From Bog-473 sp963741995 (GTDB taxonomy: Bacteria; Actinomycetota; Acidimicrobiia; Acidimicrobiales; RAAP-2): a DNA stretch of 64,000 nt. Location of the stretch: the NCBI GenBank assembly GCA_963741995.1, contig CAVUKI010000002.1:62001-126000 (forward strand), written 5' to 3'. The notes below the pieces were generated by a model. It was not told the origin of the DNA. It did no database searches and was given only the letters and a program-made list of their open reading frames with translations. Of this stretch, positions 46,827 through 57,752 are shown one piece after another; within the stretch, counting starts at the first letter, position 1, and each line of letters starts with the position of its first letter. The position numbers were made by a program, and so were the translations under genes.

Positions 46827-47482
46827 GAGCCAACGAGGCTACCCGGGGGGTGTGACGGTTCAGGCGTGCGCCGCGCTGCTCCGGCGGCCGCCGCCAGCAG
46901 CCAGTCCCACAGCTTGGCCACCTCGGCCTCGAGGGCCTCCCGGTCACCCGAGTTGTCCAGGACGTAGTCGGCCTCCTTGACCCGCTCCTCCCGCGAGATC
47001 TGGGCCTTGATCCGCGCCTCGGCGTCGGCCCGGTCGAAGCCGCGCTGGGACAGCAGCCGCTCCAGCGCGATGTCCGTCGGGGTGTCCACCACCACGACCT
47101 TGTGCAGCTTGACCGTCTCGCGGTGGACGGCGGTCAGGAGCGGGATGGCCAGGACCACGATGTCGTCGGTGTCGGCCAGGGCGTCCCGGGCCTGGATCAT
47201 GGCGATGCCGATGGCCGGGTGCGTGATGGCGTTGAGCGCCAGCCGGGACTCCTCGTCGGCGAAGGCGACGGCGGCCAGGGCCTTGCGGTCGATGGTGCCG
47301 TCGGCGGCGAGGATCCCGGGCCCGAAGCGGTCGACCAGCGGCTGGTAGGCGGGGCCGCCGGGCGCCACCACGTCGCGGGCCACCTGGTCGGCGTCGATCA
47401 GGACGGCGCCCCGCTCGACCAGCAGGTCGGCGACGGCCGACTTCCCCGAACCGATGCCGCCCGTCAGGCCGACGGCCAGCAT
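46673..47482 (-). CDS. coaE: dephospho-CoA kinase, with an unusual C-terminal extension into uvrB
   Basis: The first about 200 residues are a normal CoaE: P-loop VGLTGGIGSGKSAVAD, LIDADQVARDVVAPG, and VVVVDTPTDIALERLLSQRG. It phosphorylates dephospho-CoA in the last step of CoA synthesis. ATG 47482 overlaps the stop of the methyltransferase gene (TGATG). The frame lacks a stop near the family's usual end (after LWDWLLAAAA) and runs about 60 codons on, across the uvrB start. A lost stop through an indel near 46.85 kb is more likely than a real fusion. Confidence 0.85.
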   Translation of the reverse strand: MLAVGLTGGIGSGKSAVADLLVERGAVLIDADQVARDVVAPGGPAYQPLVDRFGPGILAADGTIDRKALAAVAFADEESRLALNAITHPAIGIAMIQARDALADTDDIVVLAIPLLTAVHRETVKLHKVVVVDTPTDIALERLLSQRGFDRADAEARIKAQISREERVKEADYVLDNSGDREALEAEVAKLWDWLLAAAAGAARRTPEPSHPPGSLVGSCPNSRSSPPSSPRVTSPRPSPGWPRACAGVTPTRRCRASRARARRRRSPG

Positions 47483-48295
47483 CAGCCCAGGCTCGCCCGG
47501 CGCGGGGCCCGGACCACCGCGAAGAGGACGAGCGTCGTGTCGTCGAGCTCCTCGGTGACGAACCAGTCGTCGGCGGTGATGCCCGTGGCGCCACCCGAGT
47601 CGTCCCGGGCGATCAGCTTGTAGGCCAGCGGCAGCAGCCTGCGTGTAGGACCACACGTACCAGGAGTGCGGGATGCGGTGGCGGAGGTCGAGCACGTCCA
47701 GCCCGAGCAGCTTGTTGGCCTTGACCCGGCGGGCGGCCAGGTCGGCCTTCACGTGGGGCGCGGCGTCGACGCCGCCCAGCCAGACCTCGCCGAAGTGGCG
47801 CTCCAGCATGGACCGGAGCTCTTCCCGCTCGAAGAGGTGCAGGTGGAAGGGGTTCTCGAAGTCGGCCGGCTTGTTGGGGGTCAGCACGCAGCCGACGCCG
47901 TCGTCCTTGAGCACCCGGGCCATCTCGGCCACGTGGGGCTCGGGGTCGGTGAAGTGCTCGATGAGGTGCGACGAGCAGGCGCCGTCGAAGCTGGCCGGCA
48001 GGAAGCCGAGGTCCAGGGCGTTCATCTGCGCCACCCGCAGGCCCTCGGGCCCGTAGCGGGCCGTCGCCGTGGCGGCCGCCTCGGCGGAGTAGTCGACGCC
48101 GACCACCTCGCGGTCCTCGGCGAGGAACCGGGCCGACTCGAAGCCCTGGCCGCACCCCACGTCGAGGATGCGGCCCTGTCCGATCCGGTCCAGCACGGCC
48201 CGGTAGCCCGCCTCGTGCAGGGCCAGGAGGGAATCGGGGGTGACGCCCTGCTGCGGCCGCTCGCCCGTCAGCCGGCTCTTCGTGCTGGTCACCAC
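47482..48295 (-). CDS. class I SAM-dependent methyltransferase, one frame break
   Basis: About 270 residues with one extra base near 47,640 removed (after SWYVWSYTQ). The SAM site is clear: ILDVGCGQGFESARFLAEDR and VVGVDYSAEAAATA, then LIEHFTDPEPHVAEMARVLK. Corrected, the C-terminus reads LPLAYKLIARDDSGGATGIT and ends RASLG, with its TGA overlapping coaE. GTG 48295 follows GGGAG. The type resembles lipid/glycan-linked or small-molecule methyltransferases; the substrate is unknown. Adjacent and divergent to the AftD-like envelope gene. Confidence 0.75.
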
Positions 48296-48372
48296 GGACG
48301 CTCTCCCTTCGTGTGACACTCCGGGGTGCCGCTGGCTGCTTACACTACCCGGCGACCTTTCGGCCCCCCTTC

Positions 48373-51300
48373 ATGACCACGTCCCCCACTGTCACCGCCC
48401 CCCGGGGGCGGCACGCGGCCCCGCGGCCGGCACGGGCGATCGGGAGCCGCTGGTGGTGGATCGGCGGGGCGGTCGTCCTGGCCGTCTTCGCCTACGTGCC
48501 CTCTGCTGGCGGTGCGGCCGGGCGTGGTCACGCCGGACACCAAGACCTACCTCTACCTCGACCCGCTGCGCTTCCTGAGCCAGGTGGCGTTCATGTGGAA
48601 CCCCACGGTGGGGCTGGGCACGGTGACCCACGAGTACCTCGGCTACCTGCTGCCGATGGGGCCGTTGTTCGCCGTCTTCCACCTGCTCGGCGTGCCGGTC
48701 TGGGTGGCCCAGCGCCTGTGGCTCGGCTCCATCCTCATGGCCGCCGGCGTGGGCGTGCTCTACCTGTCGCGCATCCTCGGCCTGCGCGGGCCGGGGCCGA
48801 CGGCGGCCGCGCTGGCCTACATGCTCTCGCCGTACTTCCTGCAGTACGCCGGTCGCATCTCGGTGATCCTGCTGCCCTGGGCCGGCCTGCCGTTCATGCT
48901 GGGCCTGACCATCGTGGCGCTGCGGCGGGGCGGGTGGCGCGAGCCGGCGCTGTTCGCCGTCGTGGTGGCGCTCGTGAGCGGCATCAACGCCAGCTCCATC
49001 ATTTACGTCGGCGTGGCGCCGATCCTCTGGATCCTCTACGCCGTGGTCGTCCTGCGCGAGTCGACCTGGCGCCACGCCCTCAGCACCACGCTGCGCATCG
49101 GCGTCCTGACCCTGGGCGCCTGCCTGTGGTGGATGGCAGGCCTCGAGGTGGAGGCGGCCTACGGCGTCAACGTCCTGAAGTACACCGAGACCGTCCCCTC
49201 GACGTCGCAGACCTCCAACCCGGCGGACATCATCCGTGGCCTCGGCTACTGGTACTTCTACGGCTCCGATCACACGGGCCCTTGGACGACGGCCGCCGTC
49301 CGCTACACCCAGGACATCTGGCTGCTGGCGACGTCGTACGCCGTGCCCGTCCTGGCCCTGGTGGCGGCGGCGTTCGTCCGCTGGCGCGAGCGCGCCTTCT
49401 TCCTCGTGCTGCTCTTCGTCGGGCTGATCCTCTCGGTGGGGCCCTTCCCGTTCTCCCACCCGACCGCCATCGGCGGCGTCCTCAAGTCGTTCATGACGGA
49501 CACCACGGCGGGACTGGCGCTGCGCTCGACGGACCGGGCCACGCCCCTCGTCCTGCTGGCCCTCTTCATGCTGCTGGGCAGCGGGCTCTCGGCCCTGTGG
49601 TCCCGCTTCCACATCGTCGGCCTCGTCACCGCGCATCCTGGTGGCCGGGCTGGTGGTGGCCAACAACCCGTCGCTCTTCCTGGGCGACTTCATCGCCAAC
49701 AACTTCACCCAGCCGGCGTCGCTCCCTTCGTACCAGCTGGCCGCGATCAAGCATCTCAACGCGACCCATCCCGGCACCCGGGTCTTCGCCATCCCCGGGA
49801 ACGACTTCGCCGCCTACCGCTGGGGCGACACCGTCGACACGCCGCAGCCGGCCTTCCTCAACCGGGACTTCGTCACCCGCGAGCAGCAGATCATGGGATC
49901 CATCGCCACAGCCGACACCCTCTACGCCACGGACGGCCCCATCCAGGACGGCACGGCCGACATGAACGCCCTGGCGCCCATGTCCCGCCTCATGGGCGCC
50001 GGCGACCTCATGGTCGAGTACGACCAGCAGTACGAGCGCTACGGGGTACCCCAGCCCCAGTTGCTCGCCCTGCAACTCCTGCAGACGCCGCTGGGGCTGA
50101 CCGACCCGATGTCCTTCGGCACGCCCCGGCCCAACGTCTCCGTCGGTGTCGACCCTGAACGAGCAGGACCTCGTCGGTCCCGGGCAACGTCGGCTGGCCC
50201 TCCCCCATCGTCACCTACACCGTGCCCAACCCGCGGGCCATGGTCCGGGGCGAGTCGGACACGGGTGCCCTCGTCATGGAGGGTGACGCCACGGGGCTCG
50301 ACAACCTGGCCGGTCTCGGGCTGCTCAACACCGACAGCGCCGTCTACTACGCCGGCACGCTGGCCAGCCAGCCGGCGCGGCTGCACGAGCTGGCTTCCCA
50401 GGGCGCCCAGCTCGTGCTCACCGACACCAACCGCAAGGAGGCCTTCCGCTGGGACACCCTCACGGCGAACTCCGGCTACACCGAGACGCCCAGCGACAAT
50501 CCGGCCAAGACCGACCTGAGCGACAGCCCGATCGAGCTCTTCCCCGGCACGACAATCACGAGCAAGTCCTACGCCACCTACGCGGGCGCGGTGAGCGTGA
50601 CGGCCAGCAGCTACGGCAACTCGGTCTCCTACACGCCCGAGGACCAGGCGTACAGCGCCATCGACGACAACTTCGACACGGCCTGGATCACCGGCACCTT
50701 CGTGCCGGACCCCAAGGGCCAGTGGTGGCAGTCGCAGTTCACCAACCCGGTCACCGCGGACCACATCACCCTGGTGCAGCCCCAGCGCGGCGACCGTTCG
50801 CGCTGGGTGTCGAAGGTCACCCTCACCTTCGACGGCAAGGATCCCGTGACGGAGGAACTGAACGCATCGTCCCACGTGACGTCCGGCCAGACGCTGACCT
50901 TCCCCAGCCGGACCTTCCACACGTTGCGGGTGACCATCGACGGGACGACCAACGACACGGCGCCGCCACTCGCAGCATCGGCGGTCGGGTTCTCCGAGAT
51001 AGAGATCCCGGGCCAGCAGGTGCACCAGGTCATCCAGATGCCGACCCAGATGCTCACCAGTCTCGGTGCAGCCTCAGCCGCCGACCGCCTGACCGTCGTC
51101 ATGACCCGCCAGCGCACCTCGCAGTACCCGCCGCGCAGCGACCCCGAGACGACGATCTCGCGCCAGTTCACGCTGCCCACCGCCCGGACGTTCACGCTGT
51201 CGGGCAGTGCCAGCCTTTCGGCGCTCATCCCCGACGACGAGGTCGACCGCCTCGTCGGGCCGGGCCACCACGCCGTCGAGCACGCTGCGGGACGCCTACT

Positions 51301-53010
51301 CGTCGGGCCGGCTGCCCGGTGACGTCCAGGCGACGGCGTCAGCCACCGTCGACGGGAACCCGACGACCGCGTGGGAGCCGGGCCTCGGGACCAAGGCGCA
51401 GGTGGGGTCCACGCTCACCTACGACCTGGCCAAGCCGCAGAGCCTGACCGGGCTCAACATGCAGGTGATCGCGGACGGTCGCCATTCCGTCCCCACGGCC
51501 TTGACCATCACTTCGGGCACCCAGACGCGCGACGTGACAGTGCCGCCTATCGCCGACGGCACTGTGCCGGGCGCGGTGACGACGGTGCCGGTCACGTTCC
51601 CCGCCCTCACCGGCTCGCACTTCGTGGTGACGTTCACCGGCGTCCGTCCGGAGTACGCGGCGAACTACTACTCGGCCGGCCCGCTCGAGCTGCCACTGGG
51701 CATCGCCGAGATCGGCCTGCCCGGTGTCAAGGCGAACCCGACGCCGGCGACGCTGCCGGGCAACTGCGTGTCCAACCTTCTGGCGATCGACGGCAAGCCG
51801 ATCAGCGTCGCCGTGACCGGGTCGACCCAGCACGCCCTCGACGGTGGCGAGGCGCAGCTCGTCCCCTGCGGGCCCGACGCCAAGGGCATCACGCTCGAGC
51901 GCGGGGCCCCACGTGGTGCAGACGGCTCCCGGCCACAACCCCCCCTGCGCCAACACGGCGACCACCTGCACCGGGTGGAACATCGACCAGCTCGCCCTCG
52001 ACTCGGCGGCCGGCGGCGGCGCCGGATCGGCCGCGCGCCCCACCGCGGCCGGCACGCCGCAGCTCACGGCGACCCAGCCGGGGCCGGCGGCCACGGTGGC
52101 GGCGACGTCCGTGCACGTCGACACGCACGGGGCCGACGTCACCGGCGCCACCGAGCCGTTCGAGCTCGTCCTGGGCCAGAGTGTGAACAAGGGGTGGAAA
52201 GCGGTGGCCACACCCGGACCCGGGGCCGCCCCGGGATCCCATCCCGTCGACCTGGGCCAGTCGCAGTTGGTGGACGGGTTCGCCAACGGCTGGCCGGTGA
52301 CCGGGGCCGACCTCCATGCTCTCGGGGGCTCGAGCTTCACCGTCGAGCTCACCTGGACCCCCCAACGCGCCATCTGGGCCGCCCTGGCCGTCTCGGCCGC
52401 CACCCTGCTCCTGTGCCTCGTCCTGGGCTTCCTGCCCCTGCGGGCCCGCCGCTGGGTGCGGGCGCGCCTGCCGCGCCGCCTGCGGGGGCCGGAGGGGCCC
52501 GAGCCCCCCGAGCGGCCTGCCGTGCCCTTCGATGCCGCCATCCTGGCCCTCCCGGGCGCGCCCGCCCCCAAGGCGCAGCGCCAGCGCGGCTGGCTGCGCT
52601 TCCCCCGGGCGCTTCTGATCGGGGCCGCCTGCGGCGCCGCCGCGCTCTTGGTCACCCCTCCGCTGGCGGGGCTCGTCGTGGCCGTGGCGGTCGTCCTCGG
52701 CCTCCTCGTCCCCTGGGCCCGTGCGCTGGCCAGCCTGGCGGGGATCGCGTGCATCGTGGCCGGCGCCATCAACGTGGTGCAGGGCCAGAACGTCCATCAC
52801 TACCTGTCCGGCTCCAACTGGGACGCGGCCTTCGTCAACGCCGGGAACCTCATCTGGCTCGGGGCCGTGCTCCTGCTCGCCGATGGCGTGATCTCGGCGC
52901 TCGGCCTGCGAGTGGCGAAGCCGGTGCGCCGGCGGAAGTTGCGGGCCCGGGCGCGCAGTGACGCGCGCCCACCCGAGAAGCCCCCGGTGATCGTCGGCAT
53001 CGACGGTTGA
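48373..53010 (+). CDS. AftD-like alpha-(1->3)-arabinofuranosyltransferase family membrane protein (DUF3367), six frame breaks
   Basis: About 1,543 residues when six one-base insertions (near 48,502, 49,630, 50,152, 50,192, 51,262, 51,905) are removed. The N-terminal half has many membrane helices and matches AftD/DUF3367: TPDTKTYLYLDPLRFLSQVA, WNPTVGLGTVTHEYLGYLLP, VPVWVAQRLWLGSIL. The middle has beta-sandwich/discoidin-like parts (FDTAWITGTFVPDPKGQW); the C-terminus has two or three more helices and ends in basic sequence. In mycobacteria AftD adds branching arabinose to envelope arabinans. Here the sugar and acceptor are not known. Confidence 0.78.
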
Positions 53011-53102
53011 GCCGCCGGTGCGCCGGCATCGACAAGCGCCGCGTGTAACCCGAGCCGCCTCTGTCCGTCTCCGTGAGGAAGCCTCGACACGAAGGAGCGG
53101 AG

Positions 53103-55067
53103 ATGCGTCGAATCGGACTGCTGATCGCAACGGCGGGTGCTCTTGTCGCCCTCACCCTCCCCGCGCTGAGTGCGGCGCCGGCCGGCGCCGCCAACCCCAC
53201 CAGCCCCCCGACCGTCAGCGCGGCGCAATGGACCGACACCCATGCCGCGTCGGCTTCCACCAGCCTGACGAACGTGCTCAACGCCGTTTCGTGCACGAGT
53301 TCGACCTTCTGCGTCGCCGTCGGGCAGCAGAACGTCGGTTCGGGCGGGGGAACGCTCACCGAGCAGTGGAACGGGACGGCGTGGAGCGTCGTGCCGAGCG
53401 TGAACGCGCCGGCGACCAGCGGCGACACCCTGGGCTCGGTCTCGTGCGTCGGGCCGTCGTTCTGCCTCGCGGTCGGCAGCACCGGCCAGGGACCGGTGGC
53501 GGAGACCTGGAACGGCACGGCATGGACTCTCGTCTCCGCCATCCTGCCCGCCGGCAGCACGAGCGCCAGCCTGGGCTCGGTTTCGTGCGTCGCCACCACC
53601 ATCTGCGAAGTGCTCGGCACCGCGGTCAGCGGGAGCACGGGTTCGGTCTTCGGGAACCAGTGGAACGGAAGCGTCCTGTCGGCCACCACCGCCGCCACCC
53701 CGGCGGCCGCCGGCGTCACCGTCAGCGCCTTGGGGATGAGCTGCGTCAGTGCCACCTGGTGTCTCGCCGTCGGGGCCACCGACACGACGGCGACCTCAGT
53801 GCCCTTCAGCGAGATGTGGAACGGGACCGCCTGGGCGCTCGTCACGACCCCGGCGCCCTCGAGCGCCACGGGCAGCCTGCTGCGGTCCGTCTCGTGCACC
53901 GGCGTCAACTTCTGCGCGGCTGTCGGCCAGGGCGCCTTCGCCGGCCCCGTGAACCAGACCCTCGTCGAGACCTGGAGCGGTACCGCCTGGGCCGTCACCA
54001 CGAGCCCCGACACCTCCGCCTCGTTGAGCCAGGGGCTGACCGGGGTGTCCTGCTTCAGCGCCACGACGTGCAGCGCTGTCGGGCAGGCCGCCGCCAGCTC
54101 GGGGCCGTCACCGGCCACCCTGGCGTTGACGTGGAACGGCACCACATGGGCGATCGTGCCCAACACGCCGAACGGTGGCACGGTGCAGACCACCCTGAGC
54201 GGTGTGTCCTGCATCACGGACTGGGCCTGCATGGCCGCGGGGAGCTTCGAATCGCAGCCCTCACCGGTCGTCAACGTGCCCTTCGCCATGTCCGCCCCCA
54301 TCGCTCGCTCGGGCTACCGCTTCGTGGCCACTGACGGCGGGGTGTTCGACTATGGGTCCGGCGCACCGTTCCTCGGCTCCCTGGGCAGCACCCACCTCAA
54401 CAAGCCGATCGTCGGCATGGCGGTCATGCCCGGCGGTGACGGGTACGACCTGGTGGCTTCCGACGGAGGGGTCTTCAACTACGGCAGCGCCCAGTTCTTG
54501 GGCTCGGCCGGCTCCCTGCCCCTCAACAAGCCCGTCGTCGGCATGGCGTTGACCGCGGACGGGGCGGGCTACTGGCTGGTCGCCTCCGACGGAGGGATCT
54601 TCTCCTACGGCGACGCCCAGTTCTACGGCTCGACCGGAAGCCTGAAGCTGAACAAGCCCATCGTGGGCATGGCGGCCACCCCCGACGGCAAGGGCTACTG
54701 GCTGGTGGCTTCCGACGGTGGCATCTTCAACTATGGCGACGCCGCCTTCTTGGGCTCGGCCGGCTCCCTGCCCCTCAACAAGCCCGTGGTGGGCATGGCC
54801 GCACCGGTCTCAGGTGGGTACTACCTGGTGGCCACCGACGGCGGGATCTTCACCTACCCGACCACCGGTGGGCCCACCTTCTACGGCTCGACGGGCTCCA
54901 TCAAGCTCAACAAGCCGATCGTGGGCATGACCGTGGTGGCCGGGGGCTACTACCTCAGTGGCTCTGACGGCGGGGTGTTCACCTTCCCGACGAGCAACGG
55001 GCCGCCGTTCCTCGGCTCCACCGGCTCCATCGTCCTCAACGCGCCCATCGTCGGGATCGCGGCGTAG
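53103..55067 (+). CDS. secreted two-repeat-type protein (WNGT and SDGG/LNKP repeats)
   Basis: 654 residues from ATG 53103, after AAGGAG. A signal peptide (GLLIATAGALVALTLPAL) is cleaved near AGAAN. Residues about 50-400 contain seven or so repeats with VSC.S.TFC.AVG and WNGTAW motifs, a beta-propeller-like pattern with paired Cys. From about 405, six or more repeats of about 48 residues read LVASDGGIFNYGDA..FLGS then LNKPIVGMA. Such repeats are frequent in Acidimicrobiia. Probable surface or matrix protein; no wall anchor seen. The 3' end overlaps the convergent GT4 gene by 32 nt. Confidence 0.82.
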   Translation: MRRIGLLIATAGALVALTLPALSAAPAGAANPTSPPTVSAAQWTDTHAASASTSLTNVLNAVSCTSSTFCVAVGQQNVGSGGGTLTEQWNGTAWSVVPSVNAPATSGDTLGSVSCVGPSFCLAVGSTGQGPVAETWNGTAWTLVSAILPAGSTSASLGSVSCVATTICEVLGTAVSGSTGSVFGNQWNGSVLSATTAATPAAAGVTVSALGMSCVSATWCLAVGATDTTATSVPFSEMWNGTAWALVTTPAPSSATGSLLRSVSCTGVNFCAAVGQGAFAGPVNQTLVETWSGTAWAVTTSPDTSASLSQGLTGVSCFSATTCSAVGQAAASSGPSPATLALTWNGTTWAIVPNTPNGGTVQTTLSGVSCITDWACMAAGSFESQPSPVVNVPFAMSAPIARSGYRFVATDGGVFDYGSGAPFLGSLGSTHLNKPIVGMAVMPGGDGYDLVASDGGVFNYGSAQFLGSAGSLPLNKPVVGMALTADGAGYWLVASDGGIFSYGDAQFYGSTGSLKLNKPIVGMAATPDGKGYWLVASDGGIFNYGDAAFLGSAGSLPLNKPVVGMAAPVSGGYYLVATDGGIFTYPTTGGPTFYGSTGSIKLNKPIVGMTVVAGGYYLSGSDGGVFTFPTSNGPPFLGSTGSIVLNAPIVGIAA

Positions 55068-56280
55068 GCGAGGGCGCCGGCATCGCCTCCTCCGCCAGCG
55101 CTTCGAGGGCGCGACGTGCGGTGGCGTCCCAGGTGAACCAGCGCGCCCGGACCAGGGCGCCCTTCGACAACCGGCTCCGCAGCACCTCGTCACCGAGGAC
55201 GCGCCCGAGCGCGGTCGGGAGGTCGTCGAGGTCCTCCACCAGGAGGCCCGACTCACCATCGAGCACGGCGTCGGCGTGACCGGCGATGGCCGTCGCGACG
55301 GCCGGGGTCCCGCAGGCGGCGGCCTCGGTCAACGTCATGCCCCATCCCTCGCGCTGGGAGCTACTGGCCACGACCCAGGCCCGGCGGTACCAGTCCACCA
55401 ATGCCGCGTCGTCCACCCGTCCGGGCAGGCTGACCCACTCGGTGGCGCCGAGCTCGTCGCGCAGTGCCTCGAGCGCGGGCCGCTCGGAGCCTTCGCCGAT
55501 GATGACCGCGCACAAGGCGGGGAAGTCGGCCTTGACGGCAGCCAACGACCGCAGGAGCGCGTCGAAACGCTTCACCCGCACCAGCCGTCCGACCGCGACG
55601 ACGAGAGGCGTGGGCGAGCGCTGACCGCCCGGTGCGTAACGGTCGTCCACCCCGGGCGGCGCCACGGTCACCCGGTCGCCCCGGAGCCCCAGCAGCTCGA
55701 CGATCTCGTCGCGTGACGAGTCGGACAACGTCACAATGCGGCTCGAGCGGTAGAAGCGCGGGGCGATCCGTTGCTCGGTCAGGTTGCCCAGGCGGGCCAG
55801 CGTCGGCGGCAGCACCATGCCCCACATCTCCGCGTGCACGTGGTGCAGGAACACGACGCGCGGACCCCGGTACCAGACCGGTGACAGGAAAGGCATGCCG
55901 TTCCAGATCTCGACGAGGGCGTCTCCGGGGCGGTGCCCCATGCGGATGCCCTCCCAGGCCGCCCCTGGGAACACCGCGTAGCGCCCCGACTGGCGCAGCA
56001 CCCGGTAGCCGTCCCGGGTCAGCGAGGTCGGCGCGCCGGGCACCTCCGAGGTGCGGAAGGTGATGTCGAGCCCGGCGGCGGCCCAGCGGGTGGCGATCTT
56101 GTGGGCGTGCAACTCGGAGCCGCCCGCCTCGGGGTCGTCGAGGTCGCGCCAGGCGACGAAGTGGATGCGCCGGATACCGGCCTGGGCGGCGATATTCGCC
56201 AGGCCATCGGCCTCGGCGCTCTCCGTCTGTTCGCGGCCCGGCTCGAGCGCGGCCGGCACCGGCCCCAGATCGTCCCCCAT
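55036..56280 (-). CDS. family 4 glycosyltransferase
   Basis: 414 residues. GT-B fold with the N-terminal DDPEAGGSELHAHKIATRWA acceptor-side motif and the C-terminal donor site VVAVGRLVRVKRFDALLRSL, VIIGEGSERPAL and the conserved EGWGMTLTEAAACGTPAVAT. GT4 retaining enzymes transfer sugars from nucleotide donors to glycans or lipids. Last gene of a leftward envelope run, 5 nt after the flippase stop, so in one operon with it. Confidence 0.88.
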   Translation of the reverse strand: MGDDLGPVPAALEPGREQTESAEADGLANIAAQAGIRRIHFVAWRDLDDPEAGGSELHAHKIATRWAAAGLDITFRTSEVPGAPTSLTRDGYRVLRQSGRYAVFPGAAWEGIRMGHRPGDALVEIWNGMPFLSPVWYRGPRVVFLHHVHAEMWGMVLPPTLARLGNLTEQRIAPRFYRSSRIVTLSDSSRDEIVELLGLRGDRVTVAPPGVDDRYAPGGQRSPTPLVVAVGRLVRVKRFDALLRSLAAVKADFPALCAVIIGEGSERPALEALRDELGATEWVSLPGRVDDAALVDWYRRAWVVASSSQREGWGMTLTEAAACGTPAVATAIAGHADAVLDGESGLLVEDLDDLPTALGRVLGDEVLRSRLSKGALVRARWFTWDATARRALEALAEEAMPAPSPTPRSRRWAR

Positions 56281-56285
56281 CCGGG

Positions 56286-57752
56286 TCAGGATAACCCCAC
56301 GCGCCGCCGCGCCACTCGGGCCCTGTGGACGAAAGCGAACCCGCAGACGACCGCCAGCAGCACCCCCGCCTGCACCGCCAGATCGACGAAGGCGGTGGCC
56401 CGGGGGGCCCCGTGGACGGCCAGGACCGCCAGCGTGAGCGCGGCGGCGCCGCCCCCCAGCACCACGGCCACCCAGCGCTGGCCGATGGCGAGCAGATACA
56501 TGGTCAGCACCACGGTGACGCTGAGCAGGATCATGGCGAGCACCAGGGGTGCCAGAGCATCGGCCGCCGACGTGTAGGCGTGGTGGAAGACGAGCTGGAG
56601 GATCTGCTCCGGCGCGACCAGGGCAACGCCGAGCAGGAGCACCGAGGGGACGGCCAGGAGCACCAGCACCACGGCCAGCTGGCGCAGCGCGTGACCCCCC
56701 TGGCGCCAGCGGATGGCGGCCTCGGGGAGCAGGTACCCGCCCAGCACGATGGCCCCGAACACGATGGCCTTGCTCGTCACCGATACGGCGGCGTAGGCGC
56801 CGCTGTGCGAGGGATTGTCCCGGCCCACCACGAGCACGTCGGCGTTCTGCAGGACTGCCACCATCGACAGGGACACCGAAGCCACGACCAGATCGAGTGC
56901 GACCGTGCGCCGCACCGAGCGTTGGCCGCCGCCGAGCAGCCGATCGGGACGCACCGCCGCCACCCAGCTGGCGGCATCGAGCAGCCGGGGCGCCCGGCCG
57001 CCCGACCAGGCCCGGACCGACGCCCAGCGGGCGTGGGTCGCCGCCACGACCTCACCGATGAGCACGCCGACCGCGGCCCCGGAAGGGCCGTACCCGGCCG
57101 CCACGAGCACGACGACCGCGACGACCCGGAAGCTCATCTCCACCAGCAGGTTGGCCGCCAGCGGCCGGTAGGCCCGGTGCGCCTGCAGGAGGCCTCTGTC
57201 CAGCGAGAGCAGGACGAAGAAGGCGGCGGCCGTCAGGATCGCCGCGATGCCGATGCCGCTCTGCTGGTTGAGGAGGACGGCCACGCCGTGCCGGCTGGTG
57301 AACACGATGACGGCCCACACGAGGACGATCAGGGTGCACTGCCGGTGCACCCTGCCGGCCCAGCGCCGTACCAGGTGGCCCGTCCCGTCCTCGTGCCAGA
57401 GCGTGACGCGCCGCACCACCGCGACCACAACCGCGGAACCGGGCATGGACAGAATGAGGTACAGCCCCGTCAGCTGGTTGAGGACACCGTAACTATGGGG
57501 AGACAACAGGCGGGCCAGTGCGACGGTGAGGATGACGCTGGCCCCATTGGCCAGGACGCCGGCCGCGGCCAGCGGACCGGCCTGCAGGAGACCCGCCCGC
57601 ATCGACTCGACGCCCGTGTCGCCCTGGGGGTCGAGGAGCAGCTCCCCTCCGAGAGCGGGCCCGACGGCATTGGGGGCCAGCGCCATGGCGGCCGGCACCC
57701 CCTCGACGACGACCTCGGCCGCGGGAGTGTCCGCGACCTCGGGGTCGTTCAC
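56286..57752 (-). CDS. MOP-family polysaccharide flippase (Wzx-like)
   Basis: 488 residues with about 12-14 hydrophobic helices and a basic loop pattern typical of oligosaccharide flippases; segments such as GASVILTVALARLLSPHSYG near the first helices and GSAVVVAVVRRVTLWHEDG fit the family. Such proteins carry undecaprenyl-linked repeat units across the membrane. Its ATG overlaps the stop of the SGNH gene by 4 nt and GT4 follows by 5 nt. The acceptor lipid is not predictable. Confidence 0.8.
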   Translation of the reverse strand: MNDPEVADTPAAEVVVEGVPAAMALAPNAVGPALGGELLLDPQGDTGVESMRAGLLQAGPLAAAGVLANGASVILTVALARLLSPHSYGVLNQLTGLYLILSMPGSAVVVAVVRRVTLWHEDGTGHLVRRWAGRVHRQCTLIVLVWAVIVFTSRHGVAVLLNQQSGIGIAAILTAAAFFVLLSLDRGLLQAHRAYRPLAANLLVEMSFRVVAVVVLVAAGYGPSGAAVGVLIGEVVAATHARWASVRAWSGGRAPRLLDAASWVAAVRPDRLLGGGQRSVRRTVALDLVVASVSLSMVAVLQNADVLVVGRDNPSHSGAYAAVSVTSKAIVFGAIVLGGYLLPEAAIRWRQGGHALRQLAVVLVLLAVPSVLLLGVALVAPEQILQLVFHHAYTSAADALAPLVLAMILLSVTVVLTMYLLAIGQRWVAVVLGGGAAALTLAVLAVHGAPRATAFVDLAVQAGVLLAVVCGFAFVHRARVARRRVGLS

